Part shown: positions 41,945 to 51,577 of the stretch, piece after piece
How positions within the stretch are numbered: the stretch's first letter is position 1
How the letters are laid out: each line of letters opens with the position of its first letter
DNA from: Methanomassiliicoccus sp.
Lineage (GTDB): Archaea; Thermoplasmatota; Thermoplasmata; Methanomassiliicoccales; Methanomassiliicoccaceae
Assembly: GCA_033485155.1 (NCBI GenBank)
Contig: JAWQJJ010000001.1
Span: 1 to 64,000 of the forward strand
Reading direction: 5' to 3'
Length of the DNA stretch: 64,000 nucleotides
Position numbers and translations under genes: made by a program
The notes under the pieces: model-generated
The model's input: the letters and a program-made list of their open reading frames with translations, nothing else
Told to the model about the DNA's origin: nothing
Databases searched by the model: none

Positions 41945-42196
41945 TCAGATGTTCTGAATGTGCTCGGCCAGGAACTTCCTGATCTCCGGCTCATCGGGAA
42001 TGCTGATGGAGGACTTGTAGCGTTCGGAGCCGTCCTTCATCGTGTAGCCCCGGCTGAGCGATATGAACTCGGTGGTGCCGCTCTCACTGACCGCTCGCTT
42101 GCGGGCCACCTCTAAGAAATTGTTCTTCCCGAACGGGATCCTCTGGGAGTCCACGACCTCGAACTGAACATTGCGCTCGTTGCTTCCATCGCTCAT
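41945..42196 (-). CDS. small conserved protein, possibly PC4-like
   Basis: An 83-residue protein starting at ATG 42196 (AGGTG upstream), convergent with cyaB with no gap. The KNNFLEVARKRAVSESG and EFISLSRGYTMKDGSERYKSS segments look like a compact beta-sheet with a final helix (EPEIRKFLAEHI), somewhat reminiscent of PC4/p15-type single-stranded DNA-binding proteins. The resemblance is weak, so a family is not assigned. The 32 codons upstream of 42196 are outside the probable gene. Confidence 0.6.
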   Translation of the reverse strand: MSDGSNERNVQFEVVDSQRIPFGKNNFLEVARKRAVSESGTTEFISLSRGYTMKDGSERYKSSISIPDEPEIRKFLAEHIQNI

Positions 42197-42345
42197 GTCT
42201 ACACCTATCTGGAGTTTGGAACCCCCGCAAGCACAATAAAGGTTTTGCCTTCCCCTGCACTGCCTCCAGCGCCGGCCGCGGGAGGCTACCAATGGGCGTT
42301 GGGGAGTGCGACAGGTAGAAATATCCCGCCGCTCATTGAACGGAC

Positions 42346-43698
42346 ATGTGCCCGGATGGGACGGAGCCAGCCGCTCCTGGTGGACCCAATTACTGCACCA
42401 ATTGTGGGGCCCGACTATTGCCGGACTCGAACTTCTGCACCTCCTGCGGCAAGCCCCAGAAGGCCCATGTGATCCCGCCGCAGCCGGTTATGCCCTACGG
42501 CCCTTACGTTCCTCCGCCCCCTAAGAACAGTACCGCCCACGACGTCATCATGGGCTTCGGGAGCTACAGCGCGGCGGCCTTGGCCGTCCTCATGGCGGTC
42601 AACGTCGTCATCGCCATCTGGGCCGTTGGGCAGGTCTGGCCGCACATGGACAAGCACGTCTACCTGTTCGTCATCACCCCATTCATCGTCAACTTCGCCG
42701 AGCTGGGGGGAGGGGCGTTCATGGGCTACTACATCTTCCTGGTGACGGTCATCACTGCCTGCTTTGCGTGGATGATGTACAAGAGCCTTCGGCCGCTGGC
42801 CTCCGAACTGCAGGTGAAGTACCCCCAGGAAGGCCACAGTCCCCTCTACACCATGGCCACGCTGCTCTTCGCCGTCCTGTCGTTCAACGTCATCTACTAC
42901 TTCCTCATCGAAGCCACGGGGGCCTCCGCCACCACCCCCTCGTTCGACACAAGGGAGCTGTGGCAGCTCATCTACGGCTTCGCCGAGGCTAGCGTGTGGG
43001 AGGAGGTCGTTTCCCGCATCCTGCTCATCGGCGTTCCCCTACTGATAATCGATGCCCTCCTCCGGATGAAGAACCCGGATTACAAGATGAAGAGGGTACC
43101 ACGGTACATCCTGGGTGGAGGCTTCACCATCGGCCGCAAGGAAGCGCTGCTGATGGTCTTCTCCAGCCTCATGTTCGGCACTGCCCACGTGTTCGCTTGG
43201 GACGCCTTCAAGGTGCTGGGAGCGGCGGTGGCGGGCCTGGCGTTCGCTTACCTGTACCTGAGGATCGGCCTGTACGCTTCGATCATGCTGCACTTCGCCA
43301 CCGACTTCATGACCGTGCCTCTGAGCGTATGGCCAGACGCCACGGGAGTGACCCTGGTGGTCGGCCTGCTGGTGCTGGTGTGGCTGTTCGTGGGGGTGCC
43401 GTACATGGTCCTGTACTTCTCCAAGGGAGCGGGTTGGCTCCTGGGAAGGAGAATTTGGCCCGATCTTCCTCCGGCCGTTCCCAAGCCCCCCGTGTTCGTT
43501 CCCTACTACCCCGTATACGCCTCCCCGGCGCCGGTGTACTATCCCGCTCCGCAGCCCGCTCCCCCTGCTCCGTACCAGAGCGCCCCCCTGCCGCAGGCCG
43601 ACCAGGGGCACGCCTACGTCTGCCCGAACTGCGGAAACCGGGAGGCGGTGTACACCGATGGCAGGTTGGTATGCACCCGGTGCGGGAGCAAGCGCTAG
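42346..43698 (+). CDS. CPBP-family intramembrane protease with zinc ribbons at both ends
   Basis: A 450-residue protein. An N-terminal zinc ribbon (CTNC, CTSC, residues 17-34) is followed by a Pro-rich linker and seven to eight membrane helices. The CPBP/Rce1 motifs are EEVVSR near residue 220, FGTAHVFAW near residue 282 and HFATDF near residue 325. A second Pro/Tyr-rich linker ends with another ribbon (CPNCGNREAVYTDGRLVC in part, CTRC). Glutamate protease activity of the Rce1 type is likely, with zinc ribbons perhaps docking substrates. TAGAAATATC about 25 nt upstream suggests a leaderless start. It is convergent with the TIM-barrel gene (four-base overlap). Confidence 0.82.
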   Translation: MCPDGTEPAAPGGPNYCTNCGARLLPDSNFCTSCGKPQKAHVIPPQPVMPYGPYVPPPPKNSTAHDVIMGFGSYSAAALAVLMAVNVVIAIWAVGQVWPHMDKHVYLFVITPFIVNFAELGGGAFMGYYIFLVTVITACFAWMMYKSLRPLASELQVKYPQEGHSPLYTMATLLFAVLSFNVIYYFLIEATGASATTPSFDTRELWQLIYGFAEASVWEEVVSRILLIGVPLLIIDALLRMKNPDYKMKRVPRYILGGGFTIGRKEALLMVFSSLMFGTAHVFAWDAFKVLGAAVAGLAFAYLYLRIGLYASIMLHFATDFMTVPLSVWPDATGVTLVVGLLVLVWLFVGVPYMVLYFSKGAGWLLGRRIWPDLPPAVPKPPVFVPYYPVYASPAPVYYPAPQPAPPAPYQSAPLPQADQGHAYVCPNCGNREAVYTDGRLVCTRCGSKR

Positions 43699-44447
43699 AG
43701 CATGGCGGACAGGCGGTCCCTGCTGACCAGCGCATCGGCGATGCCCCGCGACTCGATGACGAACCGTCCCCCGTAATCGGCTAGCTTGCTGACCACGAGG
43801 TCGAAGTCCACCGTCCCGTCGCCGATGGGCAGGTGCTCGTCGAACTTGCCCTGGTTGTCATGCACGTGGAGGTTTACCAGCCTCGGCTTGAGATCCATGA
43901 ACTGAGGAAGGAGGCCCATGGTATTGGCATGCCCCACGTCCAGGCAGAACCCCATCTCGGTGCCCTCGGCCAGCTGGACGAGGGCTTCGGGGGTCGTGCC
44001 CATGGAGAAGAGGCTTCGGGGCATGTTCTCCAGGCCTATCTTCACCCCCAGCTCCCGGGACAGGCGGTCCAGGCGCCGCAACGAAGCTTTGGCCACCTCG
44101 ATCACCTTCTCCCTGCACACCATGCCGATGGGAGTGAGGAAGGAGGGATGCACAGTGCACACCCCCATGCCCAGCCGATGGCAGCCCTCCAGGCAGGCGG
44201 TGATCTCCCCCACCGATGCCTCCAGCATCCGGGGGTTGAGGGAGCCGATGTTGATGTCGCTCATGGGAGCGTGGGCGCTGAACTCGAGGTCGTAGGACGG
44301 GGTAAGGGCAAGAAAGTCCTTCTCGATCTCCCTTAGATCGTGCCGACCTTCGGCCACCACCTCCCACGCCCGGAAGCTGGAGGCGATGGTCTCCAAGGCT
44401 TGGGCGAAGGGCATGGCCGAGAACGCCGGGGAGGACACCGCGATCAT
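43695..44447 (-). CDS. sugar phosphate isomerase/epimerase-like TIM-barrel protein
   Basis: A 250-residue AP-endonuclease-2/xylose-isomerase-like TIM barrel. SAHAPMSDINIGS near residue 57, CTVHPSFLTP near residue 96, GLENMPR near residue 137, LDVGHANTMG near residue 168 and LHVHDN near residue 192 are the metal-binding strand ends of this superfamily. Substrate is unknown; family members act on sugars, inosose or damaged DNA. It is transcribed after the UPF0201 gene with a four-base overlap. Confidence 0.85.
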   Translation of the reverse strand: MIAVSSPAFSAMPFAQALETIASSFRAWEVVAEGRHDLREIEKDFLALTPSYDLEFSAHAPMSDINIGSLNPRMLEASVGEITACLEGCHRLGMGVCTVHPSFLTPIGMVCREKVIEVAKASLRRLDRLSRELGVKIGLENMPRSLFSMGTTPEALVQLAEGTEMGFCLDVGHANTMGLLPQFMDLKPRLVNLHVHDNQGKFDEHLPIGDGTVDFDLVVSKLADYGGRFVIESRGIADALVSRDRLSAML

Positions 44448-44842
44448 TCCTGCTCCTCCATCCGGTCCTCTACCGTGCTCTCGGCCAGGTGGTCGATGGT
44501 ACGAGCGATGTCGTCGCTCTCCACCGTCACCTCGATCCCTCCCAGTGCTACCGGCCCCTCGATGAAGGACACTTTACCCATGAACGCCGCCTGCTTGTTC
44601 AGGGCGAACCTCGTGCCGTTGCCCCGGACCCCCTGCAGCATGACCGAGCGGGCGGTGTCGCGGATGTGCTGGTTGAGGATAGCCTCGCGCAGGGCCTCCC
44701 CGCTGTCGGAGCGGCCTACGAGGCTCCCCTCGGCGTCCTCGAGCTGGGCGTCGGGGATCAGGTTGAGAATGGCATGGCGCACCTTCTCCCGGTCCTCGGT
44801 GGGGCGGCAGGCGGCCGTGGCGGTGATCTGCAGCATGCCCAT
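44444..44842 (-). CDS. UPF0201 family protein
   Basis: A 132-residue archaeal UPF0201 (COG1931) protein, an alpha/beta fold with an RNA-binding-like appearance and no proven function. The order RPTEDREKVRHAILNLIPDA, then DTARSVMLQGVRGNGTRF and LNKQAAFMGKVSF is characteristic. It heads a two-gene unit with the TIM-barrel gene. It is divergent from the DP1 gene, the two starts being about 75 nt apart and sharing a promoter region. Confidence 0.85.
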   Translation of the reverse strand: MGMLQITATAACRPTEDREKVRHAILNLIPDAQLEDAEGSLVGRSDSGEALREAILNQHIRDTARSVMLQGVRGNGTRFALNKQAAFMGKVSFIEGPVALGGIEVTVESDDIARTIDHLAESTVEDRMEEQE

Positions 44843-44916
44843 CTCATCGCTCCAATCGTAAAAAAGAGTTGTCTCTCGAAAAGATATTTACCTTCATGAC
44901 CATAATGGTCGCCGGG

Positions 44917-46359
44917 ATGAGGGACAGCGTTCTAGACACCCTGGCCAACGAGGGCATTCTCCTGGAGCCCAGCGCGGCCGAGTTCGTGCTGGCCCGCGCC
45001 GACCCCATCGACTTCGTGCGCTCCGCCCTGGCTTCCATGCAGCAGCAGCCGCTGGTCCTCACCGTCGATGACCTCCGGCCGTTCGCCGACGCCCCGGTGG
45101 TCCGCACCATCCCCAAGGCGTTGGAGGAGGTCAGGAACGGGCCGCCGGCCCCCCTGCCCCGCGATGATGGGGACTTTTGCATCCTAAGGGACATCACCGG
45201 CAACTCGACCTGCGAGGGAAACATCATCGACTTTGCCCGGTATTTCAACGACCGGTTCAAGAAGATCAAGAAGATCCTGTCCGCCCGCCGGGAGCTGGTT
45301 GGGTGCCTCCCCGTGCCCAAGGCCACCAAGTACGACCGCGAGGTCAAGATGATCGCTATGGTCAACGAGGTCCGCACCACCAAGAACGGCCACAAGCTGC
45401 TTGAGGTGGAGGACGACGAGGGCCGCTGCCCGGTCCTCATCCTCAAGGACAGCCCGCTGATCAACGAGTGCATCGTCAACGACGAGGTCATCGGCATCGT
45501 GGGGAAGACAAGCACCAAAGGCGACCTGGTGGTCATGAACGAGCTGGTGCGGCCGGACCTTCCCATGAGGAGGACCATGCAGCCCTCTGACTCGTGGGCC
45601 TCGGTGGCATTCATGTCCGACGTGCACATCGGCTCCAATACCTTCCTCCAGAAGCCCTGGGAGCGGATGATCCACTGGCTGCGGACCGAGGGCAAGGACG
45701 AGGTTCAGTACCTGGTGGTGCCGGGGGACGTGGTCGACGGCATCGGGGTGTTCCCGGGGCAGGAGGAGGAGCTGGAGATCGACGACATCTTCGCTCAGTA
45801 TGAGGCCCTTGTCAACCACCTGAAGGACATTCCCGACGGGATCCGGGTGATCGTCCAGCCCGGCAATCACGACGCTGTTAGGCCTGCCGAGCCGCAGCCC
45901 ACCTTCCCCAAGGACATCGCCAAGCTCTTCGACTCGTCCCTGACCCTGGTCGGCAACCCTTGCTACATGGAGATCGAGGGCCGTAAGATCCTCTCCTACC
46001 ACGGGAGAAGCCTGGACGACTGGATCGCAAGCGTGCAGGGGTTGAGCTACAACAATCCCATCGAGGCGATGAAGGAGATGCTCAAGCGCCGGCACATGGC
46101 CCCCATCTACGGAGGCAGGACCCCTCTGGCGCCGGAGAAGGAGGACTTCCTGGTCATCGACGAGGTGCCGGACATATTTATCACCGGCCACGTGCACGGG
46201 GCGGGCATCAGCGAGTACCGTGGGGTTAAGCTCATATGCGCCTCCACCTGGCAATCCCAGACCCCTTTCCAGAGGATGCATAACTTCAATCCGGACCCGG
46301 CCAAGATGCCCATCACCCACCTCGGGACGGGGCAGACCAGGATGATGGATTTCAATTGA
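44917..46359 (+). CDS. polB: DNA polymerase D small subunit DP1
   Basis: A 480-residue DP1, the 3'-5' exonuclease subunit of archaeal PolD. The N-terminal part includes a helical segment and an OB fold (EVKMIAMVNEVRTTKNGHKL in part). The calcineurin-like phosphoesterase motifs are FMSDVHIGS, VVPGDVVDGIG, PGNHDAVRP, SYHGRSLDDW and FITGHVHGAG, in order from about residue 230. The ATG at 44917 lies about 30 nt after an AAGATATTT box, as for leaderless genes; ATG 44896 and TTG 44869 are alternatives. The large subunit is not in the window. Confidence 0.93.
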   Translation: MRDSVLDTLANEGILLEPSAAEFVLARADPIDFVRSALASMQQQPLVLTVDDLRPFADAPVVRTIPKALEEVRNGPPAPLPRDDGDFCILRDITGNSTCEGNIIDFARYFNDRFKKIKKILSARRELVGCLPVPKATKYDREVKMIAMVNEVRTTKNGHKLLEVEDDEGRCPVLILKDSPLINECIVNDEVIGIVGKTSTKGDLVVMNELVRPDLPMRRTMQPSDSWASVAFMSDVHIGSNTFLQKPWERMIHWLRTEGKDEVQYLVVPGDVVDGIGVFPGQEEELEIDDIFAQYEALVNHLKDIPDGIRVIVQPGNHDAVRPAEPQPTFPKDIAKLFDSSLTLVGNPCYMEIEGRKILSYHGRSLDDWIASVQGLSYNNPIEAMKEMLKRRHMAPIYGGRTPLAPEKEDFLVIDEVPDIFITGHVHGAGISEYRGVKLICASTWQSQTPFQRMHNFNPDPAKMPITHLGTGQTRMMDFN

Positions 46360-46362
46360 GCT

Positions 46363-47325
46363 TCAGGCGAGGAGAATGACCAGCAAAAGATATCCGGCGT
46401 AGATGGCTAGGAACCCCATCCCGGTCCGCCGCCCGCCATGGTCCAGCAAGGCGAGGAGGAGGACGATCATCGTCGAGAGCGCGGTCATGACGCCCATCCC
46501 CACTGCCGTCTCCGCCCCCGTGGTGTCATAGCCCCCCACCAGCGCGCCGAGGCTGAGGATGAACAGGGTGTTGATGATTATGGTGCCCACGACGTTGCCG
46601 AGCACTACCTCCGACTGCCCCTTCCTCGAAGCGGTGATGGCGATGGCCACCTCCGGTACCGAGGTACCGACGGCAACAAGGGTCAGGCCCACGACCTCCG
46701 GGCTCACCCCCAGGCCGATGGCCAAACCGGAGGCTCCTTCCACGATGATCTGTGCGCCCAAGGACAACAGCACGATGCCCGCCGCGATCAGCGTGACGAT
46801 CTTGGTGCCGGTCATGGACTTGACCTCCTGGACCAGCTCGAGCTCCTCCTTAACCACCGTGCGGGCCTTTCCCCGATCAGCGCCGCGGTACATTGAGCAG
46901 GAGAATATGGCCAGGACGGCGAGCATTATCGCACCGTCCACCGGCCCCAGGTGCCCGTCCCAGGACAGGGCGATGAGAAGGGGACCCGACAGAAGGAGGA
47001 AGAACGACTCCCAGCGCATCTCGTTCAGCCGCAGCGCCAAGGGGGCCATCAGGCAGGCGATCCCCAACACCAGGGCACCGTTAGAGATGTTGGCTCCGAT
47101 GACGTTGCCCAGGGAGATCGAGCTGCTGCCCTCCAGGGAGGAGACGATGGCGAGAACAGCCTCGGGGGAGGAGGTTCCCAGGGCGATGACCGTCAGCCCT
47201 ATCACCAGCGGCCGGACCCCGTACCGCATGGCTAAGGCCGTCGCGCCATTGACCAGCCACTGCGACCCGAAGTATAGGGCCACGGCCCCCACCAGGAGCA
47301 GGATGAGGGACAGGGCCGGAAGCAT
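46363..47325 (-). CDS. Na+/Ca2+ exchanger family (CaCA) membrane protein
   Basis: A 320-residue CaCA antiporter with about ten helices in two inverted halves. The alpha-1 repeat is GLTVIALGTSSPEAVLAI...LGNVIGANISN (in parts, residues 43-85), and the alpha-2 repeat is GLTLVAVGTSVPEVAIAI...LGNVVGTIIIN (in parts, about 212-255). Both carry the P-E and N residues that bind the cation. Cytoplasmic Ca2+ extrusion in exchange for Na+ is likely. Together with the P-type Ca2+ pump it gives the window two Ca2+ export routes. Convergent with DP1, three bases between stops. Confidence 0.9.
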   Translation of the reverse strand: MLPALSLILLLVGAVALYFGSQWLVNGATALAMRYGVRPLVIGLTVIALGTSSPEAVLAIVSSLEGSSSISLGNVIGANISNGALVLGIACLMAPLALRLNEMRWESFFLLLSGPLLIALSWDGHLGPVDGAIMLAVLAIFSCSMYRGADRGKARTVVKEELELVQEVKSMTGTKIVTLIAAGIVLLSLGAQIIVEGASGLAIGLGVSPEVVGLTLVAVGTSVPEVAIAITASRKGQSEVVLGNVVGTIIINTLFILSLGALVGGYDTTGAETAVGMGVMTALSTMIVLLLALLDHGGRRTGMGFLAIYAGYLLLVILLA

Positions 47326-47361
47326 GACGGTCAGATTTCCGTCCGCCGGTCAAAAACCTTT

Positions 47362-47514
47362 TCAGGGATTGAAGAACAGGATGTACAGGATGATCACGTA
47401 GCCCAGCACGAGCATGAATAGGCTGATCATCCAGAATAGCCGGAGCAGACGGGCCCGGGCCGTGGGATCATGAAAATTGAAAAGGGGTTTGATGAGATCT
47501 TTAAGCGGTCTCAA
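47362..47514 (-). CDS. 50-residue membrane protein at the end of the ATP synthase operon
   Basis: A short frame that starts at a TTG (47514) inside the end of atpD, overlapping it by 14 bases, with GAGG six bases before the TTG. The product begins with LRPLKDLIKPLFNFHDPTAR (residue 1 read as Met), continues with a basic stretch and ends in one strong hydrophobic helix (MISLFMLVLGYVIILYILFF). It may be a tail-anchored small protein of the ATP synthase unit, or an independent small membrane protein. It is too short for standard gene calling. Confidence 0.5.
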   Translation of the reverse strand: MRPLKDLIKPLFNFHDPTARARLLRLFWMISLFMLVLGYVIILYILFFNP

Positions 47515-48145
47515 CTTTGGCCTCGGCCTTGTCTTTGATGCGCTTGAGACGGAAGGTGTTCTCCCTCTCCATCTCCTGCAATCGCAGCTCGATGAACGCC
47601 TTGGCCTCCTCGAGCTCGGGGATGACCTTGAACTCCAGCGCATTGACACGCCGCTTGGTCTTCTCGATCTCATCGAGGAGCTTCTTCATCGTCGTCTCGA
47701 TCTCGGCCGCTTGGACCAGCGTCTCCACGAGGTTCTCGAACGCCCTGGTCGCCTCATCGATGTAGGTCGAGGTGCCAATCACACCGTAACCACGCTGGTC
47801 CACGGTGCTCTTCAGCGAGTTGGTCTCGATCTCCGGGACCACTATGCCCATGATGTTCTTGGAGCGCAGAGCGACCTCGGGATGGAGGCGGAGAGCGAAG
47901 GCGGCCGAGCGGACAGCGATGGCACCGTCCACGGCCTGGGCCACGGCGATCTTGGCCATGGCCTCGTCGTAGTCCTTAACGATCTTCGAGCGGACCTGCT
48001 TGGCCTGCTCCAGGATCTTGAAGAACTCGATGATCAGGCCATCCCTCTTCATCTTGAGGATCTTGTGGCCTGACTTCGTTAGCTTGATCCTCTTCTTGAT
48101 CTCGAGCAGCTCCGAGCGGGTTGGCTTGACCTCCATCCTTGGCAT
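47501..48145 (-). CDS. atpD: A-type ATP synthase subunit D (central stalk)
   Basis: A 214-residue central-stalk subunit, a long antiparallel coiled coil that turns inside the A3B3 hexamer. The N-terminus is the classic EVKPTRSELLEIKKRIKLTK and the next helix GHKILKMKRDGLIIEFF; the C-terminus returns as a second long helix rich in Glu and Lys. It is last of the nine-subunit operon and follows atpB by two bases. Confidence 0.95.
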   Translation of the reverse strand: MPRMEVKPTRSELLEIKKRIKLTKSGHKILKMKRDGLIIEFFKILEQAKQVRSKIVKDYDEAMAKIAVAQAVDGAIAVRSAAFALRLHPEVALRSKNIMGIVVPEIETNSLKSTVDQRGYGVIGTSTYIDEATRAFENLVETLVQAAEIETTMKKLLDEIEKTKRRVNALEFKVIPELEEAKAFIELRLQEMERENTFRLKRIKDKAEAKVETA

Positions 48146-48147
48146 CT

Positions 48148-49539
48148 TTACTCACTCTTTCTGTGGGCGGGGTGGTACTTCTCGATGTACTTCCGGTCGA
48201 TCCTGGACAGTTGGTTCTCCGGCAGCATGGCCACCAGTTCCCAGGCGATCTCCAGGGTGGTCTCGATATCGCGGTCCTCGTCGTGGCCCTGTCTGACGAA
48301 CTTGTTCTCGAAGGCGTCGGCGAAGTCGAGGAACTTGCGGTCCCTCTCTGACAGCGATTCCTTTCCGACAATGGCCACCAGGCCCCTGAGGTCTCTGCCC
48401 TCAGCATAGGCGGCATAGCATTGGTCGGAAACGGCCTTGTGGTCCTCCCTGGTCAGACCCGGACCGATACCGGCGTTCATGAGCCTCGAAAGCGAGGCCC
48501 CCACGTTGATGGGGGGATATATGCCGGCACGGTGAAGGTCCTTGGACGTCACGATCTGACCCTCAGTGATGTAGCCGGTCAGGTCCGGGATGGGGTGGGT
48601 AATATCGTCACCGGGCATGGTCAGGATGGGAATCTGGGTGATGGAGCCCTTCTTCCCCTTGATCCTACCTGCACGCTCGTACAGGGTCGCAAGGTCGGTA
48701 TACATGTACCCTGGGTAGCCACGGCGACCGGGCACCTCTTCACGGGCCGCACCGATCTGCCTGAGGGCCTCGCAGTAGTTGGTGATGTCGGTCAGGATGA
48801 CCAGCACGTGCATGTCCAGCTCGAAGGCCAGATACTCGGCGGTGGTCAGCGCGAGCCTCGGAGTGATGATCCTTTCGATGGCCGGGTCGTCGGCCAGGTT
48901 CATGAATACGACCGCCCGCTTCAGCGCTCCGGTCCGCTCGAAGTCGGACATGAAGAACTGCGCCTCTTCGGCGGTGATGCCCATGGCGGCGAACACCACA
49001 GCGAACTCCTCGTCGGAGCCGCGCACCTTGGCCTGCCTGGCGATCTGCAGAGCGATGTCGTTGTGAGGTAGACCGCTCCCAGAGAAAATGGGCAGCTTCT
49101 GGCCACGGACCAGGGTATTCATCCCGTCGATGGTCGAGATACCGGTCTGGATGAACTCTTTGGGCTCGGCACGGGCCCACGGGTTGATGGCCGCGCCGTT
49201 GATGTCCAGCCGCTCTTCGGGAGTGATCGCGGGGCCCCCGTCGATGGGGTCACCGGCCCCGTTCAGGATCCTGCCCAGCATGTCACGGGAAACCGGCATC
49301 CTCATGGTCTCGCCGAGGAATTTGACCCCTGCGGCCCGCTCTACGCCAGCGGTTCCCTCGAACACCTGGATGACGACATATTTGCCAGAGGTGTCCAGCA
49401 CTTGGCCCCTCTTCTGGGTGCCATCGGGCATGGTCACGGTGGCAAGCTCGTTGTAGCCGACTGGCTCGGTCTTCTCCACGAACACCAGCGGTCCGGCGAT
49501 CTGCGAGATTGTGCGGTACTCTTTGGAAACGATGCTCAT
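48148..49539 (-). CDS. atpB: A-type ATP synthase subunit B (regulatory)
   Basis: A 463-residue non-catalytic B subunit. The N-terminal barrel ([20 protein letters not shown]), then the [19 protein letters not shown] segment, [27 protein letters not shown] (in part) and [20 protein letters not shown] (in part) are all as in archaeal B subunits. The P-loop is replaced by FSGSGLPHN, the normal state for B. Overlaps atpA by four bases. Confidence 0.97.
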   Translation of the reverse strand: MSIVSKEYRTISQIAGPLVFVEKTEPVGYNELATVTMPDGTQKRGQVLDTSGKYVVIQVFEGTAGVERAAGVKFLGETMRMPVSRDMLGRILNGAGDPIDGGPAITPEERLDINGAAINPWARAEPKEFIQTGISTIDGMNTLVRGQKLPIFSGSGLPHNDIALQIARQAKVRGSDEEFAVVFAAMGITAEEAQFFMSDFERTGALKRAVVFMNLADDPAIERIITPRLALTTAEYLAFELDMHVLVILTDITNYCEALRQIGAAREEVPGRRGYPGYMYTDLATLYERAGRIKGKKGSITQIPILTMPGDDITHPIPDLTGYITEGQIVTSKDLHRAGIYPPINVGASLSRLMNAGIGPGLTREDHKAVSDQCYAAYAEGRDLRGLVAIVGKESLSERDRKFLDFADAFENKFVRQGHDEDRDIETTLEIAWELVAMLPENQLSRIDRKYIEKYHPAHRKSE

Positions 49540-51269
49540 GCCTTACCCCCCAGGGCTTCGAACTGGCCGCTCATCTCCTTGCCGACGGCGTCCAGCTCCT
49601 GGTCGATGTTCTCCTCATACTTGGCCTTGGCCAACCGGTTACGGACCGGAAGCTCGACGATGGCGTCGACGGAGACGTCGGCCTCGACGGCTTTCTTGGA
49701 TAGGTCGGAGAACTGCTTGATCAGCTTCATGACCTTGTACTGCCGCGGGAGCGGGCAGTAGGTGTCGACCTTGTGGTAAGCGTTCTGCTGCAGGAAGATC
49801 TCACGGATCATCCTCGCCACCTCCAGGGTCATCTTCTGCTCGTCGGGCAGCGCGTCGGAACCGACCAGCTGCACGATCTCCTGCAGTTCGGCCTCGCGCT
49901 GCAGGACCTCCATGGCCCACTGCCGGAGGGCGGGGAAGTCCTCCGCCACATTGGCCCGGTACCAGGCGTCCAGGTTGCCGGTGTACAGCGAGTACGAGGT
50001 AAGCCAGTTGATGGTCGGGAAGTGTCTGCGCTCACGGAGCTTGGAGTCCAGGGCCCAGAACACACGGACGATACGCAGAGTGTTCTGCGTGACCGGCTCG
50101 GACATGTCACCGCCGGGCGGAGAGACCGCTCCGACGACAGAGACCGACCCGGTGGTCCCGTTGGCGTTGGCGACACGGCCGGACCTCTCGTAGAATTCCG
50201 AGAGCCTCGCCGCCAGGTAAGCGGGGTATCCTTCCTCACCAGGCATCTCTTCCAGCCTGGAGGAGATCTCTCTCATGGCCTCGGCCCATCTCGAGGTCGA
50301 GTCGGCCATCAGGGAGACGTTGTAGCCCATGTCACGGTAGTACTCGGCGATGGTCATGCCGGTATAGACGGACGCCTCACGGGCGGCCACGGGCATGTTG
50401 GAGGTGTTGGCGATGAGCACGGTCCTCTGCATCAGAGGCTCCCCGGTCTTGGGGTCCTCGAGCTCGGGGAAGGTCGCCAGAACCTCGGTCATCTCGTTCC
50501 CGCGCTCGCCACATCCGATGTAGACGACGATCTCGGCATCGGACCACTTGGCCAGCTGCTGCTGGGTAACGGTCTTGCCCGTACCGAACGCTCCGGGAAT
50601 GGCTGCGGTGCCTCCCTGGGGCAGGGGGAACATGGTGTCCAGGACTCTTTGCCCGGTGACCAGGGGGATATCCGGCAGGAGCTTCTTGCCGAAAGGCCTG
50701 CCGCTCCTGACCGGCCACTTCTGCAGCATAGTCAGGTTCTTCTGACCGACGATGGCGACGGTCTCATCGACGGTGAAGTCGCCCTCGGTGATGCTGTTGA
50801 GCGTTCCGGACACTCCGGGCGGCACCATGATCTTATGAGTGATGTAGTACTCCTGAACGGTTCCCAGGACAGTTCCGGGCTCTACCTTGTCACCCTTCTT
50901 GGCGACAGGGGTGAAGTGCCACTTCTTGGTGTGGTCCAACCCGGGGGCGCTGACACCCCTCTTGATGTAGTCGCCCATCCTGCTCATCAAGACTGGAAGG
51001 GGCCTCTGGATACCGTCGTACACACTGCTCAGGAGGCCAGGTCCCAGCTCGGCCACCAGAGGTTGCGCGGTATCAATGACCTTCTCGCCGGGCCTTAGTC
51101 CGGAGGTCTCCTCGTAAACCTGAATGATCGTCTTGTCGCCGTCGATCTTGATGACCTCGCCCATCAGGCCCTCTTCTCCCACCTGCATGATGTCATACAT
51201 CTTGGGGGAGATCCCGATCGCGGTCACCACCGGTCCGGCCACCCTGTAGATCTCACCTTGCTTCGCCAT
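49536..51269 (-). CDS. atpA: A-type ATP synthase subunit A (catalytic)
   Basis: A 577-residue catalytic A subunit. The P-loop GAFGTGKT is at residues 226-233 and [18 protein letters not shown] near residue 251. The archaeal non-homologous insert lies between residues 110 and 190 and the C-terminal helical domain follows. The ATG at 51269 is preferred over TTG 51275 because GAGAGGG precedes it. No intein is present at the P-loop, where several archaeal A subunits carry one. Confidence 0.97.
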   Translation of the reverse strand: MAKQGEIYRVAGPVVTAIGISPKMYDIMQVGEEGLMGEVIKIDGDKTIIQVYEETSGLRPGEKVIDTAQPLVAELGPGLLSSVYDGIQRPLPVLMSRMGDYIKRGVSAPGLDHTKKWHFTPVAKKGDKVEPGTVLGTVQEYYITHKIMVPPGVSGTLNSITEGDFTVDETVAIVGQKNLTMLQKWPVRSGRPFGKKLLPDIPLVTGQRVLDTMFPLPQGGTAAIPGAFGTGKTVTQQQLAKWSDAEIVVYIGCGERGNEMTEVLATFPELEDPKTGEPLMQRTVLIANTSNMPVAAREASVYTGMTIAEYYRDMGYNVSLMADSTSRWAEAMREISSRLEEMPGEEGYPAYLAARLSEFYERSGRVANANGTTGSVSVVGAVSPPGGDMSEPVTQNTLRIVRVFWALDSKLRERRHFPTINWLTSYSLYTGNLDAWYRANVAEDFPALRQWAMEVLQREAELQEIVQLVGSDALPDEQKMTLEVARMIREIFLQQNAYHKVDTYCPLPRQYKVMKLIKQFSDLSKKAVEADVSVDAIVELPVRNRLAKAKYEENIDQELDAVGKEMSGQFEALGGKA

Positions 51270-51271
51270 TT

Positions 51272-51577
51272 TCAATCCCTCTCAGTCTTGTATAGGTCAA
51301 CGCCAATTGCCCTCTTCACCTTCTCTCTCAGGTCGCCTTCCTCTCCGCCTACCGGAACAACGACCGGGGAAATGCTCTCCATCGCCCTCTTGCGGGAGTT
51401 AGGAGAGGCCTTGGACAGGTCAGCGGCATTGATGGCCAGCACGCCGATGGACGGGTCGGCCACCAGGTCTAGCAACTTCTGCTCGTACTCCGCCGGCCGG
51501 ACGGCATAGACCCGCCGGATGCCGGCTAGGCGGAAGCCCAGCACGAACTCTTCACTTCCTAGTACCGCGAATTCCAT
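51272..51577 (-). CDS. atpF: A-type ATP synthase subunit F
   Basis: A 101-residue central-stalk subunit F with the Rossmann-like order [21 protein letters not shown] and then [13 protein letters not shown]. It sits between atpC and atpA; its start overlaps the stop of atpC by a single base. F contacts subunit D and modulates coupling. Confidence 0.93.
   Translation of the reverse strand: MEFAVLGSEEFVLGFRLAGIRRVYAVRPAEYEQKLLDLVADPSIGVLAINAADLSKASPNSRKRAMESISPVVVPVGGEEGDLREKVKRAIGVDLYKTERD

Noticed and set aside
49773-51098. 441-residue frame opposite atpA
   Set aside because: Antisense shadow of a universally conserved catalytic subunit.
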